Source: an uncultured Poribacteria bacterium | GTDB taxonomy: Bacteria; Poribacteria; WGA-4E; WGA-3G | Length of the DNA stretch: 64,000 nucleotides | Assembly (NCBI GenBank): GCA_951828385.1 | Contig: OX639973.1 | Coordinates: forward strand, 6,592,313 to 6,656,312 | Direction: 5' to 3' | In this document: in pieces, positions 52,174 to 60,754 of the stretch | How the letters are laid out: every line of letters starts with the position of its first letter | How positions within the stretch are numbered: position 1 is the first letter of the stretch | Notes under the pieces: generated by a model | The model's database searches: none | What the model was told of the DNA's origin: nothing | What the model saw: the letters and a program-made list of their open reading frames with translations, nothing else | Made by a program: the position numbers and the translations under genes

Positions 52174-54084
52174 TTGAAAAACCAAACCCTTCATCCCGGC
52201 GTAACGTTTCGTGCCATCGCGCTCGGTTTGCTACTGATTCCGGTGAATACCTACTTCATCATGGCAAACCACCTCAAGTTCTGGAGCACCCTCCCGACCA
52301 CGATGTCGCTCATCTACAACGTGGTTATCACGTTGATGGTGCTTATCCCGTTCAACCTATTGCTAAAACGGTTCCTGCCAAAGTTCGCTTTCAGACAAGG
52401 TGAACTCCTGACAGTCTTCGCCATGCTCTCGCTCTCCTCAGCAATTGCCGGGCATGACATGATGCAAACCGTCATCCCCACCATCTCCGATGGATATTGG
52501 TTCGCGACCCCCGAAAACGAATGGAAACAACTCTTCTGGCGATACCTCCCAACGTGGCTGACATCTAACGACGAAGCAAGCCTGAAATTGTTTTACGATG
52601 GCGAAAGCACTGTGTATCGGAAAGTCCATCTGCTCGGATGGCTCCGCCCTATGCTCTGGTGGACGGTGTTTCTGACTGTCCTTATTTGGGTGATGATCTG
52701 CATCGATGTTTTCCTCCGAAGACAGTGGATTGAGAGTGAACGCCTCACCTATCCAATTGTGCAGTTGCCTTTGGAGATGACAAGGCTTGACGGACGACTT
52801 TTCAAATCGAAAATGATGTGGCTCGGATTCGCCATCGCAGGCGGTATCAATCTCATCAACGGTATACATGTCCTCTTTCCAGAGTTACCCGAAGTCCCTG
52901 TACGGCACGCCGAGATCGGTCAATACTTTACCCAAAAACCTTGGAACTCTATCGGTTGGACACCCATCTATATCCGCTCATTCGCTGTCGGACTCGCTTA
53001 CCTCATGCCGTTAGAGATGTCGTTTTCAGTCTGGTTCTTTTATTGGTTCTGGAAAGCGCAACGAATATTCGGGAGCGCGCTTGGACTCGATATTTTGCCG
53101 GGATTTCCTTATGACTGGCAGCAGGTCATGGGCGGCTACCTCGTCCTCGCCTGCTTCGCACTCTGGGGCGGACGCCGCTTCTTTTTTCGCGTGATCAAAC
53201 ACATTTTTCGCGGATACCGGGCACCGGGTGAAATCGACGACAGCAGAGAGCCGATGCGTTACCGATGGGCAGCATTCGGATTAGTAGGTGGGCTGATATT
53301 TCTATTTGTCTTTTCACATCAAGGCGGCATGGCACTCTGGACAATAGGGATCTACTTTCTCATCTACTACCTATTGTCGATGAGCCTCACGCGTATCCGC
53401 GCCGAAGTCGGTCCACCGACGATCCGTACCTACGCAACACCACACGACATCATGACCGATATTTTCGGGACCCGCATCCTCTCACACGGTAGCCTCACGA
53501 TGATGCGTCTCTACCTCACCTTCAACAGAGGGTCTCGCGCACACCCGATGCCCCATACACTCGAAGGTTTCAAACTCGCAGAGGAATCAGGTATGCGTTC
53601 CGGCAGGCTCATCGTAGCGATGATGTTCGCGGCGGTCGTCGGGATTCTCGCATCGTTTTGGGCATACCTCCTCGTCGGATATAATATCGGTGTTGTCAGT
53701 GATCTCGGTACAGGCGGATATAACCTCTTGCAAAAATGGATCTCGCACCCGACTGAAACCGATGCTGCCGCCGTGACTTTCATCGGTGTCGGTGCTGCCT
53801 TCACAGGTATCCTCTGGTGGCTCCGGACTGTCTTCCCGTTCTGGCCCTTCCATCCTGCTGGCTACCTCGTCGCCGGTGAAAAATCGACGATCGGCAGGCT
53901 CTGGTTTTCGATATTTCTCAGCTGGGGCATCAAAACGATATTGCTGAAAGTCGGCGGGATTCGGCTGTATCGCAAAGCATATCCGCTCTTTCTGGGGCTA
54001 ATCCTCGGTGAATTCATGATAGGCGGTATATGGGTACTCATCCGGCTTTTCACAGGATTACAGATGTATTCGTTTTATAGATAG
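52174..54084 (+). CDS. Large polytopic membrane protein (DUF6785/DUF6784-like)
   Basis: A 636-residue protein with about 13-15 membrane segments, starting at TTG 52174. Recognisable parts: the N-terminus HPGVTFRAIALGLLLIPVNT, the loop AIAGHDMMQTVIPTISDGYW, FLRRQWIESERLTYPIVQLP and a late LTRIRAEVGPPTIRTYATPH. This pattern is distantly like oligopeptide transporters (OPT) and matches a family of uncharacterised membrane proteins common in Poribacteria and Planctomycetes. The name is from memory and should be treated as tentative. A transport role is likely; the substrate is unknown. A repeat block of 350 bp follows. Confidence 0.65.
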   Translation: MKNQTLHPGVTFRAIALGLLLIPVNTYFIMANHLKFWSTLPTTMSLIYNVVITLMVLIPFNLLLKRFLPKFAFRQGELLTVFAMLSLSSAIAGHDMMQTVIPTISDGYWFATPENEWKQLFWRYLPTWLTSNDEASLKLFYDGESTVYRKVHLLGWLRPMLWWTVFLTVLIWVMICIDVFLRRQWIESERLTYPIVQLPLEMTRLDGRLFKSKMMWLGFAIAGGINLINGIHVLFPELPEVPVRHAEIGQYFTQKPWNSIGWTPIYIRSFAVGLAYLMPLEMSFSVWFFYWFWKAQRIFGSALGLDILPGFPYDWQQVMGGYLVLACFALWGGRRFFFRVIKHIFRGYRAPGEIDDSREPMRYRWAAFGLVGGLIFLFVFSHQGGMALWTIGIYFLIYYLLSMSLTRIRAEVGPPTIRTYATPHDIMTDIFGTRILSHGSLTMMRLYLTFNRGSRAHPMPHTLEGFKLAEESGMRSGRLIVAMMFAAVVGILASFWAYLLVGYNIGVVSDLGTGGYNLLQKWISHPTETDAAAVTFIGVGAAFTGILWWLRTVFPFWPFHPAGYLVAGEKSTIGRLWFSIFLSWGIKTILLKVGGIRLYRKAYPLFLGLILGEFMIGGIWVLIRLFTGLQMYSFYR

Positions 54085-54430
54085 TTATCAGTTGTCAGTT
54101 ATCGGTTACAAGAGGTTTTTGAGAGCCTAAAGTCTTTTTTTCTCACTGCAAAGCAAACTGAAAGATTTTTTCGCAGAAGAAATCGAACCGAAAGCTGATA
54201 ACTATTCTTTCTGACAACTGACAACTGAAAGATTTTTTCGCAGAAAATAAGTTTACACATGTAGCATAGGAGACTGTTAGTTCCTGTGCCGTAGAGGTTT
54301 CGGAGTTCGGAAGATGTATAAGGAATTAGGGTATCCACTATAAAAGTATCGTAGACCTCTTGTGACTGACAACTGAGTACTGAAAGATTTTTTCGCAGAA
54401 AAAATCGTACTGGTAACAATTAAAAAAGGA
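54085..54430. repeat. Composite block of TTATCAG, GATTTTTTCGC and TGTAGC repeats
   Basis: The 353-bp spacer is built entirely from repeats: AGTTATCAGTTGTCAGTTAT with AAGAGG at the left; CTGACAACTGACAACTG in the middle; three copies of GAAAGATTTTTTCGCAGAA, the last forming the hairpin GATTTTTT-CGCAG-AAAAAATC; and a TGTAGCATAGGAGACTG hairpin at 54260-54290. It appears to be several elements inserted into one another. No gene is visible. Confidence 0.75.
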
Positions 54431-54437
54431 GTCGAAA

Positions 54438-55454
54438 ATGAAATTAGTTGTGCTTTCCTATAGCCATCACGGACGGAGTATGGCACGCACCGCAGAAGGA
54501 CTCGGACACGAGATTATCGGGGTTATGGACAGCGAAGCCAAACCCCGACAACAGTTGATGGACGACTTTGAATGTCCCGGATTCGAGACAGCCGCCGAAT
54601 GCCTTGACACCAGCAAACCGGACGCTGTCCTTGTCGCTGGCAAACATATTGAAATGGGAGATCATGTACAGGCATGCGTAGAGCGGCGTATCCCATATCT
54701 CTTGGACAAACCGTTTGCCGACTGTGCAGACAGGCTCCGTCCCGCCGCGGAAGCATCCGAAAAACACGGGGTCTTCAGCGCGCTTACGTTACCGAACCGT
54801 GTCAGCCGAATTGTGAGTGTTGTTAAAGAGATGGTCGCTGATGGCAGCTTCGGAGAACTGACGTTATATAACAGCAGACTCAACAACGGGCCCCCATCCC
54901 GTTACGATCCGACACCCTCTTATTGGCACAACACTCCGAGTATATCCGGTGGCGGATGCTGGGCAGTTGAGTCAGCACACGGTATTGATACATTCCTCCA
55001 GTTCGTCGGCGATGAGCCAATTACAGTCGTCGGCGCGGTCATGTCGAACGCCATGTACAGCCGAGGTGTGGAGGATAGTGGTATCGGGGTGCTGCGAACC
55101 GAAAGCGGCATCACCGGCATTATTGAATCCGGTTACAACTATCCGTCCGGCACACGTGGCGGCGATCATTTCTTCCGATTTATTGGAACAAAGGCATCGG
55201 TGTTTGAGCAGTACGGTCGCAACGGTGAACCCTTGATTGAAGTGCATACGACTGATGGTGTGCAGTTCAGCGAGGACATCTCGCACGGCGCACGGATACA
55301 GAGGATAATGGGCAAAGCGTTTGACGCAATCCGAGACGGCGATGCCTTCGAGCCGACGGTGGCTGATGCAGTAAAGATTCTTGAAATTCAAGATGCCGTC
55401 TACGCACACGCCCGGCAAGGCGTGACAACTCACGGTCCGCATCCGATGGGTTAA
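54438..55454 (+). CDS. Gfo/Idh/MocA-family oxidoreductase
   Basis: A 338-residue NAD(P)-dependent dehydrogenase-like protein. The N-terminal Rossmann half starts MKLVVLSYSHHGRSMARTAE, without the classic GxGxxG. The key DKPFA (residues about 91-95, equivalent to EKP) carries the catalytic Lys. The C-terminal half has GGGCWAVESAHGIDTFLQFV, with the His-Asp pair for substrate binding, and GITGIIESGYNYPSGTRGG. These enzymes oxidise or reduce sugars and inositols. The degenerate nucleotide loop raises the possibility of altered cofactor use. The ATG follows AAAGGAG. Confidence 0.85.
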   Translation: MKLVVLSYSHHGRSMARTAEGLGHEIIGVMDSEAKPRQQLMDDFECPGFETAAECLDTSKPDAVLVAGKHIEMGDHVQACVERRIPYLLDKPFADCADRLRPAAEASEKHGVFSALTLPNRVSRIVSVVKEMVADGSFGELTLYNSRLNNGPPSRYDPTPSYWHNTPSISGGGCWAVESAHGIDTFLQFVGDEPITVVGAVMSNAMYSRGVEDSGIGVLRTESGITGIIESGYNYPSGTRGGDHFFRFIGTKASVFEQYGRNGEPLIEVHTTDGVQFSEDISHGARIQRIMGKAFDAIRDGDAFEPTVADAVKILEIQDAVYAHARQGVTTHGPHPMG

Positions 55455-55522
55455 CGCCGTTCCTGATGTGTGGTAGGATCCCGTCACTCAGTAAATACAA
55501 GCGTTACACAGGAGTCCTTGTT

Positions 55523-55708
55523 TCAAGGAAACGGAATTTCCAAACTTTTACAAATTTTTCTCACTAAGAACCTGTTCAATTCCCGGTGTCTTGGTACAGG
55601 CGCGACACGCCGTGTTTGGCGATTAACATAGATCGTATGATTACCGCCTTCGCGAAAAAATTCGCAACCATGTTTTTCAAGATGACGAACGAACTCGCGC
55701 CTTTTCAT
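55523..55708 (-). CDS. hicA: HicA-type toxin
   Basis: A 61-residue mRNA interferase of the HicA family: MKRREFVRHLEKHGCEFFRE, then GGNHTIYVN with the catalytic His24, and RHRELNRFLVRKICKSLEIP. It cleaves mRNA when not bound by HicB. The ATG overlaps the HicB stop by 4 bp. Here the antitoxin gene comes first, and both genes are intact, so the pair is probably active. Confidence 0.9.
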   Translation of the reverse strand: MKRREFVRHLEKHGCEFFREGGNHTIYVNRQTRRVAPVPRHRELNRFLVRKICKSLEIPFP

Positions 55709-55923
55709 AACTGCACAGAAATAGGCTCACGAATGACATCTTGTAACTCCGCTATGTCTTCTTCAGCAAGTGCGCGATTCGCCGCAAGCGTCAGTTCAAT
55801 TGCCTCTCGGAGATTCGCCCTTGTTTCTTCAAGCGTTTTACCCTGTGTATTCGCACTGGGTAATTCTTCGACAAATCCGATGTAACCCTCTGGGACTTTT
55901 TTGAAAACTGCGTTAAATTTCAT
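55705..55923 (-). CDS. hicB: HicB-type antitoxin
   Basis: A 72-residue antitoxin from ATG 55923, which is 8 bp after AAAGGAG on the minus strand; an ATG 9 bp earlier touches the ribosome site. The partial RNase H-like fold is shown by FKKVPEGYIGFVEELPSANT, then QGKTLEETRANLREAIELTL. No C-terminal DNA-binding domain is present, so it is the short HicB form. It neutralises HicA. Confidence 0.9.
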   Translation of the reverse strand: MKFNAVFKKVPEGYIGFVEELPSANTQGKTLEETRANLREAIELTLAANRALAEEDIAELQDVIREPISVQL

Positions 55924-56102
55924 CCCCGACATCTCCTTTCGTATGACTATATCATGACTAACACTCTATGGATACTATACCCTATTAACTTGATTCGTAT
56001 TGTTTGCGTTGCCGAAGACACAAGGTCCTGCCCCTACAACTTACGGTATTTTGTATTATACTTGATACTTAGATTAAAATGCAATTTTTTTTACAATTTC
56101 TG

Positions 56103-56131
56103 TTGACAAGACGGCATAACTAACGTATACT
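56103..56131 (+). promoter_or_regulatory. Promoter of the SMP-30 gene
   Basis: A perfect TTGACA (56103-56108), a 17-bp spacer and TATACT (56126-56131), 56 bp before the ATG. A ribosome site, AAAGGAG, follows near 56174. Confidence 0.8.
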
Positions 56132-56186
56132 TTTTTCCATACGCGCGGGGATAGTTGTTTACAGTTAACGACAAAGGAGATCAAAT

Positions 56187-57218
56187 ATGCCGAATCTAAA
56201 TGTTTCACAAACCCTTGCTTGCGCTATTGGTGCTGGTCTCGCGTTAGCACCCACGTTGATTGGAAATGCTGCAGACAGCGACCCCATTATTACACCGGGT
56301 GCGGAACTCACAGAACTCTTTAGCGACGCACATTTTACAGAAGGACCCACCGTCGCGCCAGACGGCACAGTCTATTTCAGCGACATCACCTTTACAGATC
56401 AGACGGATATGCAAGCCGGACATATCATGAGATACAACCCGGAAACCGGAGAAACAACCGTTTTCCGTTCGCCGAGTGGCATGTCCAACGGTATGGAATT
56501 TGACGCACAAGGTCGGTTGGTTATTGCAGAAGGTGCAGATTTCGGGGGACGCAGGATTACTCGGACAGACATGGAGACGGGTAAAAGCGAGATTATCGCC
56601 GGTCTCTATAACGGAAAACCTTTCAACTCACCGAACGATCTCGCAATTGACGAGCAGGGTCGCATCTATTTCACGGATCCACGATACGCCGGACAGGAAT
56701 CCGTTGAGCAACCCATTTTTGGGGTCTATCGGATTGATCCTGACGGTTCTGTTCATCTCGTTGTCACGGATGGCGGCAAACCGAACGGTGTAGCGGTCTC
56801 ACCGGATCAAAAGACTCTCTATGTTATCAGTCACGACAACGGCGCAATGGGGAGTAACCTCCCCGATGAGATGGAACCACATAAAGGACAGATGGCACTC
56901 CTCGCTTATGATCTCGCGCCGGAAGGCACGGCGACTTTCCGAAAAGTACTCGTTGATTACGCACCACAGGACGGGCCAGATGGAATGGTCGTCGATGCAG
57001 AGGGGAATCTCTGGGTGGCAGTGCGCGATGAAACCCGACCCGGGGTTCGCGTTTACACACCTGAAGGTGAAGAACTGGCATACGTCGAGACACCCGATAA
57101 ACCCACCAACGTCGCATTTGGACACGGCAAAACGAGCAAGGTGCTTTACATCACAGCAGAACATTGCCTCTACAGCATCCAAACGACGAAAGAGGGGTAT
57201 CGCCTACCACAGAAATAG
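56187..57218 (+). CDS. SMP-30/gluconolactonase-family propeller enzyme
   Basis: A 343-residue protein. The N-terminal 30 residues are hydrophobic and may be a signal peptide (ACAIGAGLALAPTLIGNAAD), though the n-region lacks positive charge. The six-bladed lactonase fold is shown by FTEGPTVAPDGTVYFSDITF (metal Glu), GRLVIAEGADFGGRRI, PFNSPNDLAIDEQGRIYFTD (metal Asn and Asp) and KPNGVAVSPDQKTLYVISHD. It would hydrolyse sugar lactones with a divalent metal. It converges on the amidase gene with only 6 bp between. Confidence 0.9.
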   Translation: MPNLNVSQTLACAIGAGLALAPTLIGNAADSDPIITPGAELTELFSDAHFTEGPTVAPDGTVYFSDITFTDQTDMQAGHIMRYNPETGETTVFRSPSGMSNGMEFDAQGRLVIAEGADFGGRRITRTDMETGKSEIIAGLYNGKPFNSPNDLAIDEQGRIYFTDPRYAGQESVEQPIFGVYRIDPDGSVHLVVTDGGKPNGVAVSPDQKTLYVISHDNGAMGSNLPDEMEPHKGQMALLAYDLAPEGTATFRKVLVDYAPQDGPDGMVVDAEGNLWVAVRDETRPGVRVYTPEGEELAYVETPDKPTNVAFGHGKTSKVLYITAEHCLYSIQTTKEGYRLPQK

Positions 57219-57224
57219 CACTGC

Positions 57225-58625
57225 CTAAACATCTGGATGAAGATCCTGCCACGGTGTCGCGTTTTCATAAGCGTGTCCAACTCGACACAACAACGGCTCT
57301 GTCAAATGTTTTCCGACAAACTGAATGCTCAACGGTAATCCTTCGCTATTCATGCCACACGGCACAGATAGCGTCGGCGCGCCGTTGTAGTCAAACGGCA
57401 CAGTGAACCGTTGAAACTTCGGATCCCGGGGGTCATACGGTCCGTATAATATCTCTGGCGTGACAACGTGTGGCGGCGCGGACATCGACGGACACACTAA
57501 CACATCAATCTCCGCAAATACGCGTCTGAGATGTCCGGTGCAGGCGGCTCGCAAGTTGTTCGCCTTCGCGTATACCGCGCCTGAGACCTTCGCGCCCATA
57601 TCAAGCCACCCTTGGAACCAAGGACCGTAGGCATCTCGTCGGAAGGGATAGAAGGCTGCGTGTGCCACCACCGCCTCGGTAGCACACAGTGTAGGCCATG
57701 CGGAAACATATTCGTCCACATCCGGCAATTCCACTTCGACAATTTCAGCACCTTGATCCGAGAAGATGTCCACACCCGCACGCACTGCTTCGGCGAGTTC
57801 AGCGTCAATACCGTTTGTTGCATAGTTATCGTCAAACCCGATGCGGATACCTTGGAGGTTTTGTCCTATTCCCTCAAGCATATTCGGCACCGGGTCCGGC
57901 AGAGAGGTCGGGTCGTTCGGGTCAGGACCAGCGATCGCCTCCAGTATAATCCCCGCATCCGCGACACTTCGCGTCATCGGCCCGACGTGATCCATCGATT
58001 CAGCAAGCGCGAGTACACCGTAACGGCTCACTCGTCCCCACGTCGGCTTCAGTCCGACAACACCACACGCCGCTGACGGAAAACGAATAGAGCCACCCGT
58101 ATCGCTACCAAGCGAACCGAAACACAACCCCGCCGCCGTCGCAACACCGGAACCGCTTGATGACGAACCCGTCCACCGATCAGGATTCCACGGATTCTGG
58201 GGGATAGCAAAATTACGGTTATAGCCGCCCATTGCCCCTTCCGTCAGATTGAGCTTACCGAGCAGGATCGCACCCGCAGCCGCGAGTTTTGTGATCACCG
58301 TGCCATCAAACGCAGGCACATGCTCCGCAAGCACCTCCACCCCGCCCATCGTCCGGACACCCTTGGTAAAGCAGAGGTCTTTCACTGCAATCGGGACACC
58401 GTGAAGCGGACCGCGATACGTTCCAGCGGCAATTTCCCGTTCCGCTTCCTGTGCGGTAGCCATAGCCTGTTCTGCTGTCACAGTTGCGTAACTCTTCAAT
58501 TGACCGTCAAGCTGCTCAATACGTTCCAGCATCGCAGTCGTAACGTCCACAGGCGACAACCGTTTTGAAGCAATCTCTTCCGAAATCTCGGTAATCGTTC
58601 TGAAGTGAAATGGTGTTTCTCGCAT
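57225..58625 (-). CDS. Amidase-signature enzyme (GatA-like)
   Basis: A 466-residue amidase. The Ser-cisSer-Lys triad is visible: Lys in GVPIAVKDLC (about residue 82), cis-Ser in TGSSSSGSGVA and the nucleophile in GSDTGGSIRFPSAACG. The C-terminal ILYGPYDPRDPKFQRFTVPF and NYNGAPTLSVPCG-like segment fit stand-alone amidases. GatA itself would be expected with gatB and gatC, which are absent here, so hydrolysis of a small amide is more likely than tRNA amidation. Transcription converges on the SMP-30 gene. Confidence 0.9.
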   Translation of the reverse strand: MRETPFHFRTITEISEEIASKRLSPVDVTTAMLERIEQLDGQLKSYATVTAEQAMATAQEAEREIAAGTYRGPLHGVPIAVKDLCFTKGVRTMGGVEVLAEHVPAFDGTVITKLAAAGAILLGKLNLTEGAMGGYNRNFAIPQNPWNPDRWTGSSSSGSGVATAAGLCFGSLGSDTGGSIRFPSAACGVVGLKPTWGRVSRYGVLALAESMDHVGPMTRSVADAGIILEAIAGPDPNDPTSLPDPVPNMLEGIGQNLQGIRIGFDDNYATNGIDAELAEAVRAGVDIFSDQGAEIVEVELPDVDEYVSAWPTLCATEAVVAHAAFYPFRRDAYGPWFQGWLDMGAKVSGAVYAKANNLRAACTGHLRRVFAEIDVLVCPSMSAPPHVVTPEILYGPYDPRDPKFQRFTVPFDYNGAPTLSVPCGMNSEGLPLSIQFVGKHLTEPLLCRVGHAYENATPWQDLHPDV

Positions 58626-58673
58626 ATCCGTTCCTTATTCTTATGGTGAATCCTAAAAATAAATAGACATACT

Positions 58674-58753
58674 TGTAGCATAAACTTTCAGTTTGTGCCA
58701 GTCTGAATGCTCTTAATGGGCATTCAGACTGTTTGAGAGTACCCAATTAATTA
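58674..58753. repeat. TGTAGC hairpin followed by an 11-bp palindrome
   Basis: After TGTAGCAT, AAACT (58682-58686) pairs with AGTTT (58690-58694). Then AGTCTGAATGC (58700-58710) and GCATTCAGACT (58720-58730) form a perfect 11-bp stem, followed by GTTTGAGAGTACCC, shared with the 10921 region. It lies upstream of the amidase gene. Confidence 0.7.
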
Positions 58754-58771
58754 TACGTTTACTATAAAAGT

Positions 58772-58817
58772 AGTAGGCATAGTCCCTATGCCGTTCACGC
58801 TAATTGATCCGCCTACT
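58772..58817. repeat. GTAGGC element at the end of BNR gene 1
   Basis: AGTAGGC (58772-58778) and GCCTACT (58811-58817) are inverted ends; inside, GGCATAG and CTATGCC pair. The BNR gene on the minus strand uses the TAG within this element as its stop. A near-identical copy lies at 60709-60754. Confidence 0.75.
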
Positions 58818-60684
58818 CCTCAATCCGAATCTTATACACACCGCTATAGGCAGTACCTGCATAAAGAAAACCGTCAAGCACCGCTAACGACAAAATCTGG
58901 TGAGGCAGTGAACCGACGGGTTCCCACCATCTTTTATCTGCCATCCATCGGAAAACGCCTTTACTATAAGTGCCTACGTAAAGCTCGGTGCCAACTGCCG
59001 CCATTGTCAAAACTGCCCTATCATCCAAACCATCATTTATAGGTGTCCAAGCATCGCCACCATTAACGGAACGGATGACTCCCTTACCCCAAGCGGATGC
59101 GTAAAGCGTTGATCCAACCCACCTCAGCCCGGATACACTACTACCTGCTATATCTGTTGAATTGACAAGTCTCCACGGTTTTTCTGCACCCGCTGAACGA
59201 TAAATTTCGCCTCTACCAGTTCCAGCATAGATCTTCTCTCCATTTACCGATAACGCTGTGATGAAGTGTCCTTTCAAACCAAGATCCGTGGTCCATGGAT
59301 CTGAGTCTTTCTCCCACTTATAGATCCCGTCACGTTGGGTGCCGATATAGAAAGTCGTCCCGACAATCTCCAAACATTGAATCCCAGTCAAGTCTTTATT
59401 AACGATAACTTGAGCCAACGCGTTGCTCTCGTTATCCAACCGGAAAACACCGCCTACGACACCGCCTTCGGCGAGCGGCGCAAACCTAATAGCACCTGTG
59501 TAAAGTTCTCCACCCGAAACGGATAACGTGGAAAATAGATATTCATTCGGCCTTGATGAAAACTTCGCGGGTTGCCACGCTTCTCCACCGTTAACTGAAT
59601 AGACAAACCTCTCACTCATTCCGGCGTAAATCGTCTTTCCTATAACCGCTAACTCGCCAACCGACGTATTCGTCAATCCGGTGTTGACTTCGATCCAAGA
59701 ATTACCACCGTCCATCGTGCGAAAGATACCATCTCCTGCAGTCCCAGCGAAGACGGTGTCTTCATTGACCACCAATAAAGTAGAGACCGTCCGATCAGTC
59801 AAACCGTCATTGACGGCTGTCCAAGTATCGCCGTTATCGTCGGAACGAAAAACGCCACTGCCATACGTCCCAGCGTAGAGCGTCGCGCCAAAAACAGCTA
59901 ATGCCTCGACGGTATGCCGCATCTCTTTCACTGCAATACGGGTCCATGAATCGCCCTCATCATTAGATCTAAAAAGTCCGCCTCCATTGCGCACACTTCC
60001 GCCCACGTAGAGCAGGTTCTCCATAGCCGCGAACGCGTCAATCTGCTCCAGAACAAAATCAACATGTACAGCGTTCAATTCATCCGCATTGTCCCTTTTG
60101 CGGAAAACCCTATCCCTGGCTCCGGCGACAAGAGTTGTTCCTATACGCGAAAGTTCATGAATTGACATAGGTCCGAACCCGTCATTTACCTGCAGCCACG
60201 TGGCACCGTCATCATCTGAGTACCAAATCCCCGTATTTAGAGTACCAACGTATAGACGGTCACCAATAACCACAATACCACTGATGGATTCATGCTCTTG
60301 GAAGTTTGAAACGTGATGCCATGTGTTTCCGCCATCAGTGGATGCGTACAAAGTCCGCCGCGTACCAGCGTAAAGCGTCCCTCCCTTTTGCACCAATGCA
60401 GGAACACCTGTGAAACCCTCTCCGGGTTCGTAGTGTAATCCAGTATTAACGGGTGTCCAAGTATTGCCACGATCCGTTGAACGGAAGATACCCCCACCCT
60501 CTGTTCCAGCAAAAAGCACGCCTTTAGGGGCTGCATAGAAAGTGAGAATCTCGCCACCGTAGGGACCGTTGGTTTGCACCCAGCTGCCGTTCACATCTGC
60601 CCCAAGTCGAGGCACCATACCGATACAGAATACCGCCGCAGCAATCCAAATGACAGGAAACATATTTCTTGTCTGTTCTTTCAT
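58813..60684 (-). CDS. Secreted BNR/sortilin-type propeller protein (copy 1)
   Basis: A 623-residue protein from ATG 60684 after AGAGGA. A signal segment (FPVIWIAAAVFCIGMVPRLG) is followed by repeated BNR/sortilin-like motifs: STDRGNTWTPVNTGL, STDGGNTWHHVS, SDDGATWLQVNDG, SNDEGDSWTRIAV, SDDNGDTWTAVNDGL and SVNGGDAWTPINDGL, each with the S-x-D-x-G-x-x-W Asp-box. This suits a multi-bladed, exported sugar-binding or scaffold propeller. It is a tandem paralogue of the next gene, and their 3' ends are nearly identical. The stop codon comes from a repeat. Confidence 0.85.
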   Translation of the reverse strand: MKEQTRNMFPVIWIAAAVFCIGMVPRLGADVNGSWVQTNGPYGGEILTFYAAPKGVLFAGTEGGGIFRSTDRGNTWTPVNTGLHYEPGEGFTGVPALVQKGGTLYAGTRRTLYASTDGGNTWHHVSNFQEHESISGIVVIGDRLYVGTLNTGIWYSDDDGATWLQVNDGFGPMSIHELSRIGTTLVAGARDRVFRKRDNADELNAVHVDFVLEQIDAFAAMENLLYVGGSVRNGGGLFRSNDEGDSWTRIAVKEMRHTVEALAVFGATLYAGTYGSGVFRSDDNGDTWTAVNDGLTDRTVSTLLVVNEDTVFAGTAGDGIFRTMDGGNSWIEVNTGLTNTSVGELAVIGKTIYAGMSERFVYSVNGGEAWQPAKFSSRPNEYLFSTLSVSGGELYTGAIRFAPLAEGGVVGGVFRLDNESNALAQVIVNKDLTGIQCLEIVGTTFYIGTQRDGIYKWEKDSDPWTTDLGLKGHFITALSVNGEKIYAGTGRGEIYRSAGAEKPWRLVNSTDIAGSSVSGLRWVGSTLYASAWGKGVIRSVNGGDAWTPINDGLDDRAVLTMAAVGTELYVGTYSKGVFRWMADKRWWEPVGSLPHQILSLAVLDGFLYAGTAYSGVYKIRIEE

Positions 60685-60708
60685 CCGTATGTCCTCTTTG
60701 TTAAAAGT

Positions 60709-60754
60709 AGTAGGCACAGTCCCTGTGCCGTTCACGCTAATTGATCCGCCTACT
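60709..60754. repeat. GTAGGC element at the end of BNR gene 2
   Basis: AGTAGGC (60709-60715) and GCCTACT (60748-60754), with GGCACAG and CTGTGCC inside; the compensating T-to-C and A-to-G changes relative to the 58772 copy keep the stem. The BNR gene 2 stop TAG lies in its end. Confidence 0.75.

Noticed and set aside
54438..54540. Frameshift in the Gfo/Idh/MocA gene because the GxGxxG loop is missing
   Set aside because: The frame is continuous, the length is normal, and the downstream DKP and ESAHGID motifs are in frame, so this is a divergent nucleotide loop and not a break.
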